Part shown: positions 11,710 to 25,550 of the stretch, in pieces
How the letters are laid out: each line of letters starts with the position of its first letter
Numbering within the stretch: the stretch's first letter is position 1
Assembly: GCA_947568835.1 (NCBI GenBank)
Contig: OX387602.1
Span: 28,170,633 to 28,234,632 of the forward strand
Direction of reading: 5' to 3'
Source: Protonemura montana
Lineage: Eukaryota; Arthropoda; Insecta; Plecoptera; Nemouridae
DNA: 64,000 nucleotides
The notes under the pieces: model-generated
Databases searched by the model: none
What the model was told of the DNA's origin: nothing
The model's input: only the letters and a program-made list of their open reading frames with translations
Program-made: the position numbers and the translations under genes

Positions 11710-13047
11710 GCTGACCCGAAGTGAAAGAAACCGACCTCTTGTCAGCAAGGAGTGAACACTCGCAGTACCTACCTATCGTACATTGTATGGACTTTAGTCA
11801 AATGAAAAAGTTCACGAAAAACCTTTCGGTGGATCGAGAAGAGGTAATTATGGGTGCTTGGAAAGTATTCCAGGTTTTTGGTCGTATAATGAAAGAGCTG
11901 TTTGTGTTTTCTAGAAATTTATAAAAGACTGGTATCTTTTCACCCTCTGCCACGCCTTCCTCCTGCCACACGTTGTCCACCCCCCGGCACGCACTCACGG
12001 AAGTATCCAGCGACCTTTGTACACGTGTTTTTTTTTTTAGTTTTCTTTTACAAAACAGGTATGTAAATAGTTGAGTACATTTTTGCCTGATAAGCAATGT
12101 AGCGATCAGATAGAAAGGGCATAAGGTAGCATGAAAGTGGTAGGGTAGTGAACTGGGCTTTGTAAGCTGTAGGGTTTTTGTTACATATGACATAAATTAC
12201 GCATAAGGGAGGGGATACCTCAGGATAGTAAGGATACTTTAGGATAGGGAAGGGGATAGTACCTTCCCGGTACTGCGCAAAAAAAATAAGTAGCAATCTT
12301 CAAAATTGGCGCCAATAGCATCGTTCGAGCGCGTGACGGCTCTAGTCTATGACGATAGATCATGGGAAATAGCGAAATTGCAAATGCTAATTCGGTCAGC
12401 AAAGTTATTTTGTTTTAAAACTACGCATGATTATTTATTTAAGAAAAACCAGGTCCTTGCCGACCTGGTACTGAGACTAGACACACTCGCAACCCAAGAA
12501 GAGTCCAAAGTTCCTCGTGAGCCATTTGTTTTCGAGGGTCAAACATCGAACGGTTCAGAATTTTATAAACAAAAAGTATGTTTCTGCAAATCCACGTACG
12601 CCTGGAATATACTCTAAGAACTCATGCTTAGACCCTATTTTATCAAATTTAAAATATTAACACTGCTATGTTTATATATTTTAAGTGCCATCTGTCAAAT
12701 GGTAGATAATCTTAATATTTTAGACACCGACAGCAACTTACCGCAATATAATACACGAAATGCTCATATTTAAAAAAATGTGAAAACTAATTCAAAATTC
12801 GACAAGAACAATTCTTTTGCTCTTGGGATAGTATTATATAAGAAAACGTTTTCAATCCGAAACATCAAACCAACCAAGAGAAGTGACGATTTTTTTAAAA
12901 AGACTAAAACAATTCTTTATTAACAGGATTTTTATTCTGTAAATACATTTATGGACTTCCAGCCTTAATGGTAATTGTGTATTTCAGTAATTGTGTAATT
13001 CTCACACCACTGTATGGTCAATCGGGCAATAAAATAAAATATTATTA

Positions 13048-13089
<42 letters not shown>

Positions 13090-13203
13090 ATACTATAATA
13101 TAATATAATATAACTGAGTGTAGAGCATGAAATTATTGTAATGACATGTCTCATACCAAAGTTTTTGGTCAATCGAGAAATAAATCAATAATTATTATTT
13201 ATG
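11710..13203. other. Upstream flank of the odorant receptor gene
   Basis: Holds no recognised gene. A promoter for the receptor should lie just above 11709, but no clear core element was identified. The frame at 12306-12617 (103 codons) has no recognisable motif. Confidence 0.5.
13040..13088. repeat. ATT microsatellite
   Basis: About 15 near-perfect ATT units follow GGTCAATCGGGCAATAAA. A variant of that motif recurs at about 13168-13185, also followed by ATT-rich sequence. This suggests the tails of two related retroelement copies (inference). Confidence 0.85.
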
Positions 13204-13347
13204 ATGGTTTTTAGACTCATGTCTACTTGATTTATCCTTAGCACTAGTAGAAAAACTATTTGAACTGGGTTTTGAATGCTAAGTAAAGGGCTACTTAATT
13301 TAGCAGCCCTTTACTTAGCATTCAAAACCCAGTTCAAATAGTTTTTC
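13204..13347 (+). mobile_element. Fold-back element, short-arm copy
   Basis: This stretch shares its head (GACTCATGTCTACTTGATTT) and arm start with the element at 27227. Its perfect inverted arms are only about 42 bp (about 13251-13292 and 13305-13346) around a 12-bp loop. It sits in a patch of ATT-rich simple repeat. No clear TSD could be read because both flanks are AT-repeat. Confidence 0.72.
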
Positions 13348-16300
13348 TTTATAATAATAATTATTCTAATTAAATAAATGATTATTATAATTATTATTAC
13401 TAGTTCCAGAAATATTGATGTATTGCTCTTGTTACGAAGGAATCTAGAAGAGTTGCAATGTCCAGACAGTAATTATATTAACCCGTGCCTATTAGGTATA
13501 CAAAATAGTATCTAGTATCGTTTCCGATCAAGGTCTCCACTCCACACATACGCACACAGCCAGTAGAAAACTAACCTTCGGCTAGTGGCTAGGTATGTAA
13601 ACCAGTCTCATTCCAACCCTGACCGAGGAAGGTTGGCAGTAATCGCGTTGGTCATTTCGCTTTCTAGACTCAAACAGAACGTTGAACAATCATTTTAGAG
13701 CAAAATGTCAATCGAAAGTAGAGAAAAGGAATTTTTCGTCTCTAATTTTCAGTTACGTTACTGTTTTTCACGTGTGCAATAATCTTGGTGCTTACTATTT
13801 GCAAACCGAATGAACGCACAGCAAGAAAAGTCAAATCTGTCTTGACGATAATTTTTATGCTAAATTGGTGGAAGTGTCGGATATAATATGTGTTCACTGA
13901 GAATGGACTGCAACATGTTCAAGAAGGACCACGGGTAAGTGCTATACTTTGTACTCCTAAAATGTGTTAGTTGGTCCGTGGTCGATGACCCACATCCCCC
14001 TTCCAAAGCATTCCCTTTCAAGTAACCACCTACATTAGATCCATACAGTTAGTGAATGCATTCACCGTGATTACTTGCACTGTAGTTACGTCTGTAGCCA
14101 AATCTAATGAAAGTCTACCGACATACATCTACACGACGCTGACGTGAGTACTATTCGACGAAGTGTGGCATGCAAAACTTGCTGGAATGCTCGCTGAGAG
14201 CAATCCAATGCAATCTGTACAACACGAACGCAAACAGATCTGAGTAGTTGATTTGTTCCACTCGCCGGAGTAAACTGGTCGGCAACAAACATGGCTGCAG
14301 TCTCATCTGCATCTGCATAATGCATCGGCTCGCGGTCGCGTACAGTGCAGGAAACTTGCCTTGCGACTGCAGTGCATTTGATTACGGAGAAGTGCTGGTC
14401 CCCGAGGGCGTGTTGCGCTTTTGAGGTCGCCTCGTTTAGTCGGGGTTGCAAACCTACACTGCGGAAGCTGGCAATACGCTGCAAAAGCGCGATTGACCAA
14501 GGAGTGGCATCTTTAGCTCTGATCTGAACTCGTTGCTGAACTCATCGGTCGCGTTGGGATATGAAATCAATGCTGGTTGCTGCTCTTGATACTATTACCT
14601 AAAACGTTCCTAATGAAGCTGTCCAAGTAACTAGCTCGATTTCCTGCCATGAAATAACTGCTGACGACTTTTTCAAAATACCCACGTACGAATTATGATT
14701 GTTTTTACTAATTAAAACAATTACTTTCTCTTTACGACCTCTATTAACTGAAGGAGCTACATTGCATTGCATTGAGAAGCCAAGGCCGAATTCCAACTGT
14801 CAATCCTACCTGCCAGACGTCTGCTATACTCAGATGACAACAGGCGTTTTACTGCATGTTTATCAACAAATTTCAATTCTGTCATGCCCTTCAACACGAT
14901 GGACGTCAAATTCTTGCGTTTCGTCTTCGTTCAAAAGTTTGCGCCGAGGAAACCAGCACAACGGAATGTCTGGAGGCGAATTAATTAAATAACTTGGAAG
15001 TCTGCTTGCCAGTGATTTGTTTGGTACATTGGTTGATGGCGTCTGGGAGTTCCATGTTAGCGTAGAGTTGAAAGTGTGGATGGCGTTGACGTTGCATTGC
15101 AGATCGAGGTTGGAAGTTGTTGGGCGAGCAAGCGAAGCGTCCACTCGCAACTCAGCGAACATTTATCTCTGTTTTCTTGATCGATTAAAATTGGCGTTTA
15201 TTCCTGCAAACAAGACAAAAATCTATGATAACTTGATCTTAGGTGTCAACAAATAATCAATATTGTATGAATAGATCTTTCAACTGTGCGTGTAAACCTT
15301 GGGGACAATAGATTTAATGAACACTAAATCTCTTTTCCCACTTTTTTTTTTAAATTAACGAAGAAATTATCTACTTCTTATTAACAGAGCTTTTATTTCA
15401 ACTCTAAACATACTTCGTTCGCAATGCTGTGTTTTCTGGTGAGCAAACAAACTTGACAAGCTGCCAGTACCTCCACCCTCGGGAAATATATCAAGTTTTG
15501 ATTGTTTCGCTATCAAGGCCACTGCCAACGAGAGCTTTACCCCGTCAGCAGGTCTCCATTCCCCACCTGATCAAAATAATTAACCCCATCTTTGGCCGTC
15601 TTCGGGCGTGTTCGGCAATCAGGACCGAGTCTCGCCCTTGAGGTTTTGACCCCCCGAATAAGACCGACACAATTAATTAACTTGCACAATCCTTCGCCAC
15701 TCCTCCAGTTGAAGCAACCGGTTGATTAAGTTGCTCGGGAATATTGCGAGGCATTGGCTTTTCGGAAGTGCTTGAAAGGGGGAGGGAGAGTGTGCAACGA
15801 GATTCAGAAGTAGAAATCACCGCGTTTGTTGCCAGAAAACAAAAGGCGCGTTGTTCGTTTGAACGCGGTATCTTTTCTGGGATTAGCATTCGAGCTGCCA
15901 GCGCGGGACGAAATAAGAAAGTGGCCATGGTTCTGGTTCTATTCGGGATTCGTCGTGCCGCTAGGGACGAAATTCAATTATTTCCTGAATGAGTTCGGGA
16001 AAGGTTCCTCTCAGTGCCCGCCCGCCTGCATGTTACTTTGTTGCGCCGTCGCATAAAGGATTGACGGTTATCACGTTATAAATTAGTTTCAGCTGGAGCG
16101 TATTGTTGAAGACGTAATTAATTGACCACATAAATCGTGTTGATTCTTCGCTTTTGTAAATGAGAAAAGGATTATTAAATGAAAACGTCTGCAGGATTTC
16201 GCTCAGCGCCGCGAGTTCTGCTCAGCTTGCGGTTCCTCGCAGCTCGGACATCAAACGGTTTACCAAAACGTGACCTCAACAAAGCGAAAATAAGTTGAAA

Positions 16301-16861
16301 AGTGAAAATTAAATTAAAATATTCGAGTGAAAATTCTTATCTTATAAATCATTCCAATACCTTGTATGTGCACCTTCTTTTTGCGTCATAAGCCCCAAAA
16401 GTATTCCAACGAAATTCATTCAATTGAACACGACACGTTTAGTTGTAATATTGGTGGCCGTTTGCCATGAGTTCCAGTAGAGATTCAGCTCATACAATGA
16501 TCAAATCTTAGAGCAAAGATATGCTAAGGACAAATGATTTACGTTCTGCCTATATGGGTGTATCTGGAGGCGATTTTAAAGATTCACAATAACCCTACTT
16601 TTCTCATTGACGGGCGCTCGGATGTCGAAAATACACCGACAATAATCTGATGGGGTTAGGTGCATTGCTGCATGTTCCATCTTTGATCCAAGGCTCCACC
16701 ATCCCTATATGATACACCTCCATAACCGGACAAGCCTCGTGCACCTCTCCAAAAATGTAGCGGCACTCTGACTGGATGGAAAGTCCATGTGTGCCAAAAT
16801 CGGCTATCAGAACAAACGAAATTGAGGATAAAAACTGAGCCTACATGAGTTATTTCATATT

Positions 16862-16912
16862 CAGTTTTTGAATGCTTAGTAAAATTCCACTAAATTTTCC
16901 CGACGTTTCTTT
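16862..16912 (+). mobile_element. Fragment of the fold-back family, not inverted
   Basis: TTTTTGAATGCTTAGTAAA, then TAAATTTTCCCGACGTTTC, matches the arm of the element at 27227 in one orientation only. There is no second arm nearby. It shows that the arm sequence also exists as a single copy, so the fold-back copies are derived from it. Confidence 0.55.
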
Positions 16913-19896
16913 ATTTGTCCTTGTGGCCGACTTTAAAACAAATAAAATTCATTATATTTTCCAGCAAAAAAAAATCTGTTAAATATTTTTTCTTGCATCT
17001 TTACTTTTTTGTGCTTTCTTATCATGCTCTCACGAGCAACTAACTCTGAAATTTACCCTTATATTAAGGTCTAGCTTGTCCAAAGACCTACAATTTCAAA
17101 ATTACATGTACAGACTAGTACTTATTCAACATGTCTACTTCATATTTACAAAGCCATGATTAAATTATAGATTTTTTTGTACTTGTCGGTTAGCGCGACG
17201 CTTTTACTCTCATTGGTTATTTTTTTCAAACAAATAACTAAGCATGGATCACAAACACTTAACAACATTCATTATCATGAAGTATTATGGTACTATACGA
17301 TTAGCAGAATGAGCGACACTCTGTCCAGGACAAGCAAGCTCAGTTGAGAAAGGCGCTGCCCCATCAGGCAAGTGCAGATTTATTATTTTATATATATATA
17401 TGAACTATATTACCAATAGCAGCGACAAAGCTTGCTACTATCCACCTATTGGCACTTTAAAGTTCGCAATACCTATTACAACGTAGTCAAATGAATTATC
17501 CATATTTTAGAAACTTCATTTTAGTAACTTTTATCTCTAGACTAGCAGCCATGATAGCTTTTACAATTTTATTTGTGTGGTGTAGTTTCAGAGAGGTGAT
17601 TAGACACGTCCGCACAAACTTACAATCCAATTAGGATATTATATGTAAAATTGATTGTTCACAGTAGTGGCCTTACTCACATCTGCTACGTAGTGTTGCT
17701 AAACAGTTGTGAGTAGTTGTGTGATTGGCACTTTATATCTAATCAACGCCTAAATAGAACATCAAATTTGTAATTTCCAGTGGAAATTTCCAATACAATT
17801 ATGTCTCTCAAGTCAAAAGTTCGAAACCGGCAAAATATAATGTAATACAATTTTGTTCGTGGGTTGAGACCTCTAGCATGAGTTGGTTATCCATATGTTA
17901 CGTTGAGGTAGGTTCTACAACAAGGTAGGTATCCTTTGTGTTTGAAACTGCACTTTATACCTCCAAGCGGATGGGAATAGAAATGGTAAAATAATTTAAC
18001 AAAAATGTGTGTACTAATTGGATAACTATTCTTCAGAAAAACGCAACGGCTGATTCACTTGTCGTTTGTTTTGTGTTGAAAAACGCTAGGGTCCATGATA
18101 ACCAAAAATTTGGAAGATATTTGAATGTTTAATAAAAATGGAAGCTTCTCAACTTAATTAATTTTAATGAAAATATTTTCCACTGCGTCGGTTGGTCTAG
18201 GTTCCACCGCGTTTAAGGTCAGAACAGTGGGATGGTGCGTGAGAACAATAATTGATACGAACTGAACTTTTGTTCTCAAACTTTTCCCTTTTCAATCAAA
18301 AGTTAATTATTAAATCGAATGAGCTACAAATTGTAGGAGGTCCTTTTTAGATTTTTCTTCAATTTTCTTGTCACTCAAGAGTTTCTTTACAAGAAAAGGT
18401 GGCCAAATGATGAACTAACAGTTGTACAAGCATTACTCTTGGTGCATGGTTGGTACTTACTGCGTGTAGCTACGCACTACCAGGGGATAGGAAGGTCGCG
18501 GGTGTCGTGCGTAGAATGTCGATGCGTAAGCTTGCGTCGTGATGCGTGCGTGGGAAGAAGAGGGTGCGGCAAGGGTTTGGGGTGGGGGTACACGCAACGT
18601 ACAGCGATTTGAATATATAATTAGGCAATGTGACAATGATATGTGTCGAAATGTGTACATCTGTCGTGTCATCCTCCCTCTGTGCACGGCAATGTTAGAG
18701 ATTCACGCACAGCTTAAGATGAAGTTGCTTGGTGCTGTTTTCGGCTGAACATCAATCTGAGGTTCATTATCACGGTTTGTTATTTTGTTGCAAATAGTGT
18801 GCAAGTAAACAAACTAGTGGGCAAACTTCAAAATAACAACAACAGATTTTCGGCTCACATCTTCCTAAGTTGTGATTTTTCCTCAAGAAAAAATTCCTGG
18901 GAATTCAGAGATTTTCCCATAACGATCTACCGAAAAGTAGAAGTATTACGACATCTTTACATCAACATTCGTTCGTAATGAAGATATACTTTTGAAAAAT
19001 TGCTCAATTTCTACTTCCGAGCCGAGTTGCTGAAATCTTGCACCTGACATCTCAATTTTCATGAATTGCTCCTCGAAATAAGCTGGAAAATGGCTTTTTA
19101 GGTGCAAGTAGTCAAATTTGTAACAAAACTTCAAAATTTTCTTGTTGTGGTATAGATACCATGATAAATATTCCCTTTTCGCCCATTATTAATCCTAGGA
19201 GTCCCATGGAGATCAGATATCTGCGTAGCAGATATTAATATGGGTATCAGATATGTTATCAGTGAACATTATTTTGCAATAATCCTCTATATGGATATGT
19301 TCACGACAATAGCACTGAAATGCCTTTGACGGCTATTTGCACGACCTTTCCACTGGCACCGAGCTGAATGTGATTGACATTTGTCTGGCAAGGAGTAAAG
19401 ACGAGCACGACGTTAAGAACGTGCCATGAGCAAGAAGATGACTAATAGCTCGGCGACGGAAGACGCCCGTCGGGGGCGAGGGGAGGGTGCCACGTGTAAG
19501 TGACACAACATGGCAGAAGATGTCAATTTAAACTCCCCGAAATAAATAAAAGATATGACGTCTCCCTCCTCCACGTGCTCGGTCTGTCATTCATATCAGC
19601 CGGTTCTGACAGCGACGCGCGGTGCGTTGTTCGACGACGCATCGCGACGTGTATGCGTTGGCTGACGTCTCACGTATGGAGGTGCTAATTAGAGGAATGG
19701 GTTCGGCGGGTTCCTATTGACAGCTAGTGGATGGCTGTCACCGTTCGGAGATGGTCTAATTAAGCTGATTATGCCCGTCGTCGACAATGGACTGAAGATT
19801 TTGACAGGGGATTTTCATGTCATATTCCACTTTTTTTTGACAAGCTGCTTCGAGCTTGATTTTGATTTTTCATCAAGCTTGGCATGAACAAAGGAA

Positions 19897-19973
19897 ATTT
19901 TGATATACCTACCTATATGAGCTTTGCTCATTTTGATATACCTACCTATATGAGCTTTGCTCATTTTGATATT
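19897..19973. repeat. Perfect 33-bp tandem repeat, 2.3 copies
   Basis: Copy 1 (19897-19929) and copy 2 (19930-19962) are identical, containing ACCTACCTATATGAGC. A third partial copy begins at 19963. Zero divergence means a very recent slip or an assembly duplication. Confidence 0.85.
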
Positions 19974-22900
19974 CATCGTTGTCTTTCCTAAGCCATTATT
20001 TCTGCCTCGACTGGAGCATCCTGCAGACTGTTATGTCGCTACCCCAGACCACCGACATTTGAATCTGTCAACACTCTCAGCTAAGAATGCACCCTCCCAA
20101 CATTGCATTCAAATTACAACAACGTCTGTGGTTAATTGCCCAAGACGTGCCATTTCCTCAAAAGCTTTGCATGTCATTTGGGGTGCAACTAACGTGCAAC
20201 GAAATTCAAGAACATTTAGTTTCCAGAAAGAATTCACATGCCTAGCGCATTAAAATTTAAAAGTTCGTCTTTTCAGGAATGCAATTTCAGTGACCTTTTT
20301 TTTTTAATTTTCTCCGTTTCGAAACGTTTAGGCCAGATGAAAGACTTTGGAACATTTTGGATGACACACATTATATATTTCAGCGACAAATAGGTTCACG
20401 AATAGTGAGTTCAACACTATCTTGCAGTGGCGCTAGTAGCAAATAAATATGGAACGAAACGCAGAGTAGAACGGCTGTCGATAAAGTGTGCGTTATTTTA
20501 GCAGAAGGTTCACAAAGGCAAGGGATGTCACTATGATGACAGGACATTACACCCGGCTGAAGTGAACAATGTCTGCTCGGTAAGAACACATTTCCCACGA
20601 CTTTAACAAATCGGTCTGCCGGCGCAAAAAATGTTGGCAATCTTGGGGCAACTAAAATAAAGACGTCCAGCCAGAGTGCATATAGTGGGCTGGAGAGGAG
20701 GGAACTATCGGGACTCAGTTATATCACACTTTGAGAGGTTCTGTCAAGGTTTCACGTTTGTCAAACATACTCCAGCCGTCTTTCGGATTTTAGGCTGTAA
20801 CCAACGATTGTCTTGATCAATAAATACATACATCAGCAATCAATAGATTATAAATAGATTATGAAATAATGAGATATGAAAATTTGAAAAGTTCAATGTT
20901 TCAACATCGTAAAACATGTGTTAAGAAATTTTAATTAGTTGTGTCTTGCCAGGACAAAATAATTGAACGGGTTTTTGGTGATTCTGTATATAGCTCACAT
21001 CCACTTAATCTCATTCTATTCTATTCTTATTCTAAGCCCCTCAAGAATTCTGATTCGTTTTTAAGATATTAGTGATATTGATAGGCAATGCTTACTAATA
21101 GTGTCTTATGATTGAAAATGATTCCAACTATAATATTTATCCATTAGCAGGATATTACTGCAATTTAGTTCTGAAGCGTAAGAGCAGGGTCCCAATAATT
21201 CCCCTTCTGCCATCACCTTCCCCTGTCAAAACCAGCCATCCTTTGAATCCAAGATCCCCCCCCCCCTCACCCCTGCCTTCTTAAACACACATGGTGACTA
21301 CGCTACCAAGACCCAGCTCAGAGAATGAAAATTACATTTTTCCCAATTTCTGATGATGATTATTTTAGTTTAAATATTTTGCTGCAGTTATATCCACCCA
21401 GAGCAATGATCATGAACTGCATCATTTAGCCAACACTTTCGCTCCCGGTTTTTCCGTCTTCCTAGACCACAGCATTTTTCTCCCGAGTGCTTCCCTGCCC
21501 CAGCCCTTCTCGGCCAACATCTCAAGCAACATCTTCCCCACCAAGAGCAGCGCCCCATGCACCGTTCCTGCCAACTCGCTTTCGGTGGGCAACTTTTTAT
21601 CTTTCCTCTCCGCTGTTTCGCGCTTTCAATCTCCTTGATGAGTAATCAATGATGAGAAACATTCTTGGTCATTCTTCACGCCGTTTGTCGGAGGGCGAAG
21701 CTAGAAGCCGCCGCCGCCGCTGCCGCGCCGTTGAGCGCTAAGGGCGCAGGGGCGTCGAAATAATGAACTTCGATTTCGATCGTGTCTGCAGTGATGAAAG
21801 ACGCAGCCCATCGCATTCTACAGATGGAGTCAATTCTTTTCGAACAAGGGTTCGGCTTCATTGATGACTTGGGAGCCGTTAGGTGCTGAGAATGTTTAGG
21901 TATACTGAAGACTGGGGAGGTTTCTTGAGGCATCTTGAAGTAATGGCGTTAAAGATCGGCTTTGAAAAAACTATGCTGGTAATTTTAAAGAGAGACGAAC
22001 AACATTTTTCAATATTATGACGAATAATCCTGTTTTTTAATGGAGGTGCCAAGTTTTCTGTTGCCCAATGTGCTTCATTGTTGTAAAAATAATGTCAACT
22101 TCTTATACCAACTTTTGGCGTCACACAAATGTCCACAGTTACCTTTTTTTGTCACTACAACTGTCAGATCCGCAGCCTTTCTCTATTTTCTCAACAAAAA
22201 AAACCCCGAGGAATGTCTGGAAAATTGCCACCATTTCGAGCAACGCGTCCCAAGTTTCAGGTTAGGCGCCCAGGGATCCAGCTCCGGTGCCAGACCACCT
22301 CACCGTCAACCCTCTTTCCCTGCAGTCTGAGCGCAGTCTTGCTTCGACCTGCTGCCAACACGGTGGTAACTTTCTGAACGAGCTCACTTGAATTAATCTC
22401 TGCACATGAAACATAGCGCCTAGCAGACGAGACGCCACATTATAAAACCTTGTACCTACACAGAAGGAAGGTGGCGCTGTTTCTCCTAGCTATACATCAC
22501 CTAATAACGCGTGTGAACCCTGCCACCTTCGACTAGTTATTATTGCTGTGCGGTGAGCATACCGCCAGCCGAATATTGATGGATGATAAAAATAGAAACA
22601 CTGCATCGAAAGTGAATCTATAGGGGTTGTTAATAAATTAGACGCCAAACACCGATAAATAACCCCTAACTTAGAGGTATAGCAGTCATTACGGCACCCA
22701 CTGTGCTATCGCGAGGTGGATTGGATTTTCTGCACCTACAACGCGATAGCATGACTACCAGGTGTTATTGTTTGCTATCGAGCTCGAGGATGCAGTTAGC
22801 AGAAGAAGGAGTTCACCTTAATATACCTAAACATTGAAAATGGAAAAATGAAAAGAATCTTCCATTGTGATTTGTTAGCAGAGGCTGTTTTTAGACGTTA

Positions 22901-23180
22901 TGAGAAGTGGAAATTTTACAGCATTTAAAGCTACAGAAGGGTAGACTCAAAATCTGAAAACAAGATATGTAGGCCCAATTGCATCAACATCAAAATGATT
23001 ATTAATTTCTTCGTCAAAGCTTTCGGAGATCAACCAGCGTTATGTCCCGCGAAGATTCAAAAGGGCATTAAAATCTATATACTCGTTACACCAATGAAAG
23101 GTGTAACTTAGACCAGGTTAAGTTGGTCATAAGTGAAATTTGACTGAATAATGATCCAGAATACTGTGAATCCCAACTGT

Positions 23181-23510
23181 AACGAGCGTCCAGAGGAACT
23201 CGTCCCCCAACTCGACGCGCCTCCACGCCGACGTCGCGTAGTTTCGCGTCGCGCACGGCAGAGAGCAGGCCAGGGGTGGCTGCCGGAGGGTTGGTTCGGT
23301 TGCAGGGGGTGGCGCGGCGAGGGGTGGCTCAACGGCAACGTGCCTGCCGCTACATCCACATTGTCGTGTCAAGCTTCGAGCAGAGCGCACGCACGCACGT
23401 GGCCGACGCAGAGCGCCCGAGATCGCAAACCCCGTCGGGAGACCGTTACCTCCGACTGGCACTCTCAACACCCCCAACCAGTGTCGCCATTTGTTCGCGC
23501 GATACGATTT
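23181..23510 (+). promoter_or_regulatory. CpG-rich segment upstream of the Dok-7-like gene, possible promoter region
   Basis: About 330 bp are clearly richer in G, C and CpG than the flanks (for example GCCGACGTCGCGTAG and TTCGCGTCGCGCACGG). The segment ends about 1.7 kb before the start codon at 25200. Open frames through it on both strands look like a by-product of composition. A promoter or untranslated first exon is possible, but no TATA box, initiator or splice donor stands out. Confidence 0.35.
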
Positions 23511-24680
23511 AGTTAAATTACTTGGGGTTGGTAGCTACAAAAAAAAAAATTAAATTCTGTGTGCATTTTCACTTCTGGCTTGTTCGTGTGGTATATACGC
23601 CGAAGTTTTGTTAATGAAAACATTTCGCAAGTGAAGTCGCGGCTGGATTTGCTTAGCTTTAGGCGTAAAGATGAAATTGAATTTGAAATAAAGTCTCTAG
23701 TGGAGAGAATTTCAGCGGAAGTTTGTTGAAAAAACAAGCTCGTTCGCTGCGTTTGAAACTCTTGTGACGTTTTACCGACCTCGTGTTCGAACACGCGCTG
23801 CGTACCGACGCATCCACGCGCCTTCGCGGGGCCGCGTGCAAATATTAGTCGCAATCGTGACACGTGTGCGCAAATTTATCTGCGAATAGAAATATTGTTT
23901 TGAAAAGTGTCTCCCCGTGTCTGTGCTTGTGCCGACATCGCCTTTAACGACTTCGAACCACATCGACGGATGATCACAGTCGATCCTGGCGATTGTGAAT
24001 AATTGAAAGCGTCCAACTGCAAGTGCCAGGCGTTGCGTTTGACTGTCAGTTAGTGTTTCACAAGGATTGTCTACTCGGCTTGTACAAGCATCACTTCTGC
24101 CGCCGATCGTTCATTGTCTCTGACTCGGGGATCAGGAATCACCGGTGCCGTGTTTCATGATAATGATGTTTCATCGGCGATAACATCATCGACAAGCCGA
24201 ACCATCAGATTATGCACCGCGATCTAATTATTGTGCCATCAGACCAAAGGGCGTAGAAACTGAATGCTGTGGAGTTGGCCTTTTCAAATTGTAATTGCCA
24301 AGTTTGCCAAGGCAAGTGAATTTTTAAACAGGACGTGAAAAAGTGATCTTTGCCATTAATTACGAGAGAATACTGGAATATTCAGAGCGTTGAATTAAAG
24401 GGTTTAGATTGAACGCAAAAAAGTTTTGTGAAAGAGAGGAGTAAAAAAGTTGGCGTAGCTCGCCAGGAATTACTAAAGTACCTTGGCCTGGCAGTTCACG
24501 TTTTGCATTCATTCTTTGCCATAGGCGGGCGACGAAATCAATCTCTTGACACAGAGTTGCATGTGCCGGCAAAGGACACTTATTTAAAGCCTAGTACACG
24601 TGAATTTATTTGTTAGTAAAAATTAATAAAAGTGGTCATTAATCACCACAGAAATACAACAGACCTCACGTACGCAGATA

Positions 24681-24706
24681 CACACTCACACTCACACACA
24701 CACACA
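24681..24706. repeat. CA-rich microsatellite
   Basis: CACACTCACACTCACACACA, followed by further CA units. It lies about 500 bp upstream of the Dok-7-like start codon, possibly in the 5' untranslated or promoter region. Confidence 0.8.
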
Positions 24707-25199
24707 ATCACCGAGTCGTACAACAAAGAGACTTGAACCTATAAATAATCGCGTGCTGCAGCCGCACTCCGCGCTATCTCGTGACGGGGCTATCGATTAT
24801 TAATTAGATATCGACGTTCAGAAGCTGCGTGACTCTGCCCAAGATAACAGCATTCCGTTCGCCCGTGTGCTCCTTAAATTCTAGACAACTTCCTGGCGAT
24901 TCCAATTGGTCCGTTGGCTGACGTAACAGCGAGCCAATATCGACACTCCAGCTCCCATCACGTGCCGTCTTCCCCGCGTGCACAGACACCCGCAGATAGC
25001 CATCGGCATAATAAAGCAACTCGGAAAGGACGTTGTGAAACCAAAAAAAAAAAATAAACCATGAAAAGTCGAAATGAAAATATATCACAAAGATTGGTGA
25101 TTAGAGTCTAGTGGTGCTCTGTTTTATTGCACGTTGTAAAGTACCTTCCATGAATTAACTCGTACGTGTGCGTGCGATTCGGTGCATCCAATTGTGGCT

Positions 25200-25550
25200 A
25201 TGTCTGAAAGCGCGTGTAACTCCCCGCTGTTGGCGCGTGCCCTCGCCAGGAAGATGGCCGACGTCGGCGTCGCGGGGTCGCCGGCCCGAAGTATGGGTCG
25301 TAACAGCATCGACGGCGGAATCTGCAACTCGCCGGCACGCAGCCTGGGCCGGCACAGCGTGGACAGTGCCGGCAGTTCGCCAGCAGTGAGTCGTCGCAGC
25401 ATAGGGGGCAGTGCTGGAAGCTCGCCGGCGCATAGGAGTTACGTCGACTCCGACCTCGAGGACGAGTGCACGAGTTTTTTCACCGAAGAGCGACTCAACC
25501 CCGACCTCACCGTCATCGGCGACTGGGTCAAGTTCCGGGACAACAAGCGG
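25200..25550 (+). CDS. Dok-7-like PH-domain adaptor, exon 1 (5' coding exon)
   Basis: This exon encodes the first 117 residues of a PH/PTB adaptor of the Dok-7 type. In vertebrates Dok-7 is the cytoplasmic activator of the muscle kinase MuSK; the insect role is not established. The start is the ATG at 25200, with G at -3. The upstream in-frame GTG at 25182 is not a likely eukaryotic start. Residues 24-84 are rich in Ser, Gly and Arg and carry four imperfect repeats of about 15 residues built on SPARS-GR-S-D. The arginine-serine spacing would suit basophilic kinases (inference). An acidic patch (DSDLEDE) follows at about 87-93. The last residues, GDWVKFRDNKR, begin the PH domain and match the start of human DOK7 (VKLRDGKK). 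The exon ends in phase 0 at a strong GTGAGT donor (25551). Codons are GC-rich compared with the flanks. Human DOK7 has only a short leader before the PH domain, so this Ser-rich extension is not shared with it. Confidence 0.88.

Larger units (their letters stand above)
13348..25199. other. Long intergenic region between the two genes
   Basis: Contains the fold-back fragment at 16862, the 33-bp tandem repeat, an 11-nt C run at 21256, a short GCC repeat at about 21705-21730, the CpG-rich segment and the CA repeat. No exon of a known family was recognised on either strand. Confidence 0.55.

Noticed and set aside
13905-13935. Short exon ending at a GTAAGT donor (13936), reading MCSLRMDCNMFKKDHG
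   Set aside because: A good donor and ATG, but too short to recognise and with no partner exon found.
25182-25199. Six-codon N-terminal extension of the Dok-7-like protein from a GTG
   Set aside because: GTG is not a normal eukaryotic start. The ATG at 25200 has a suitable context.
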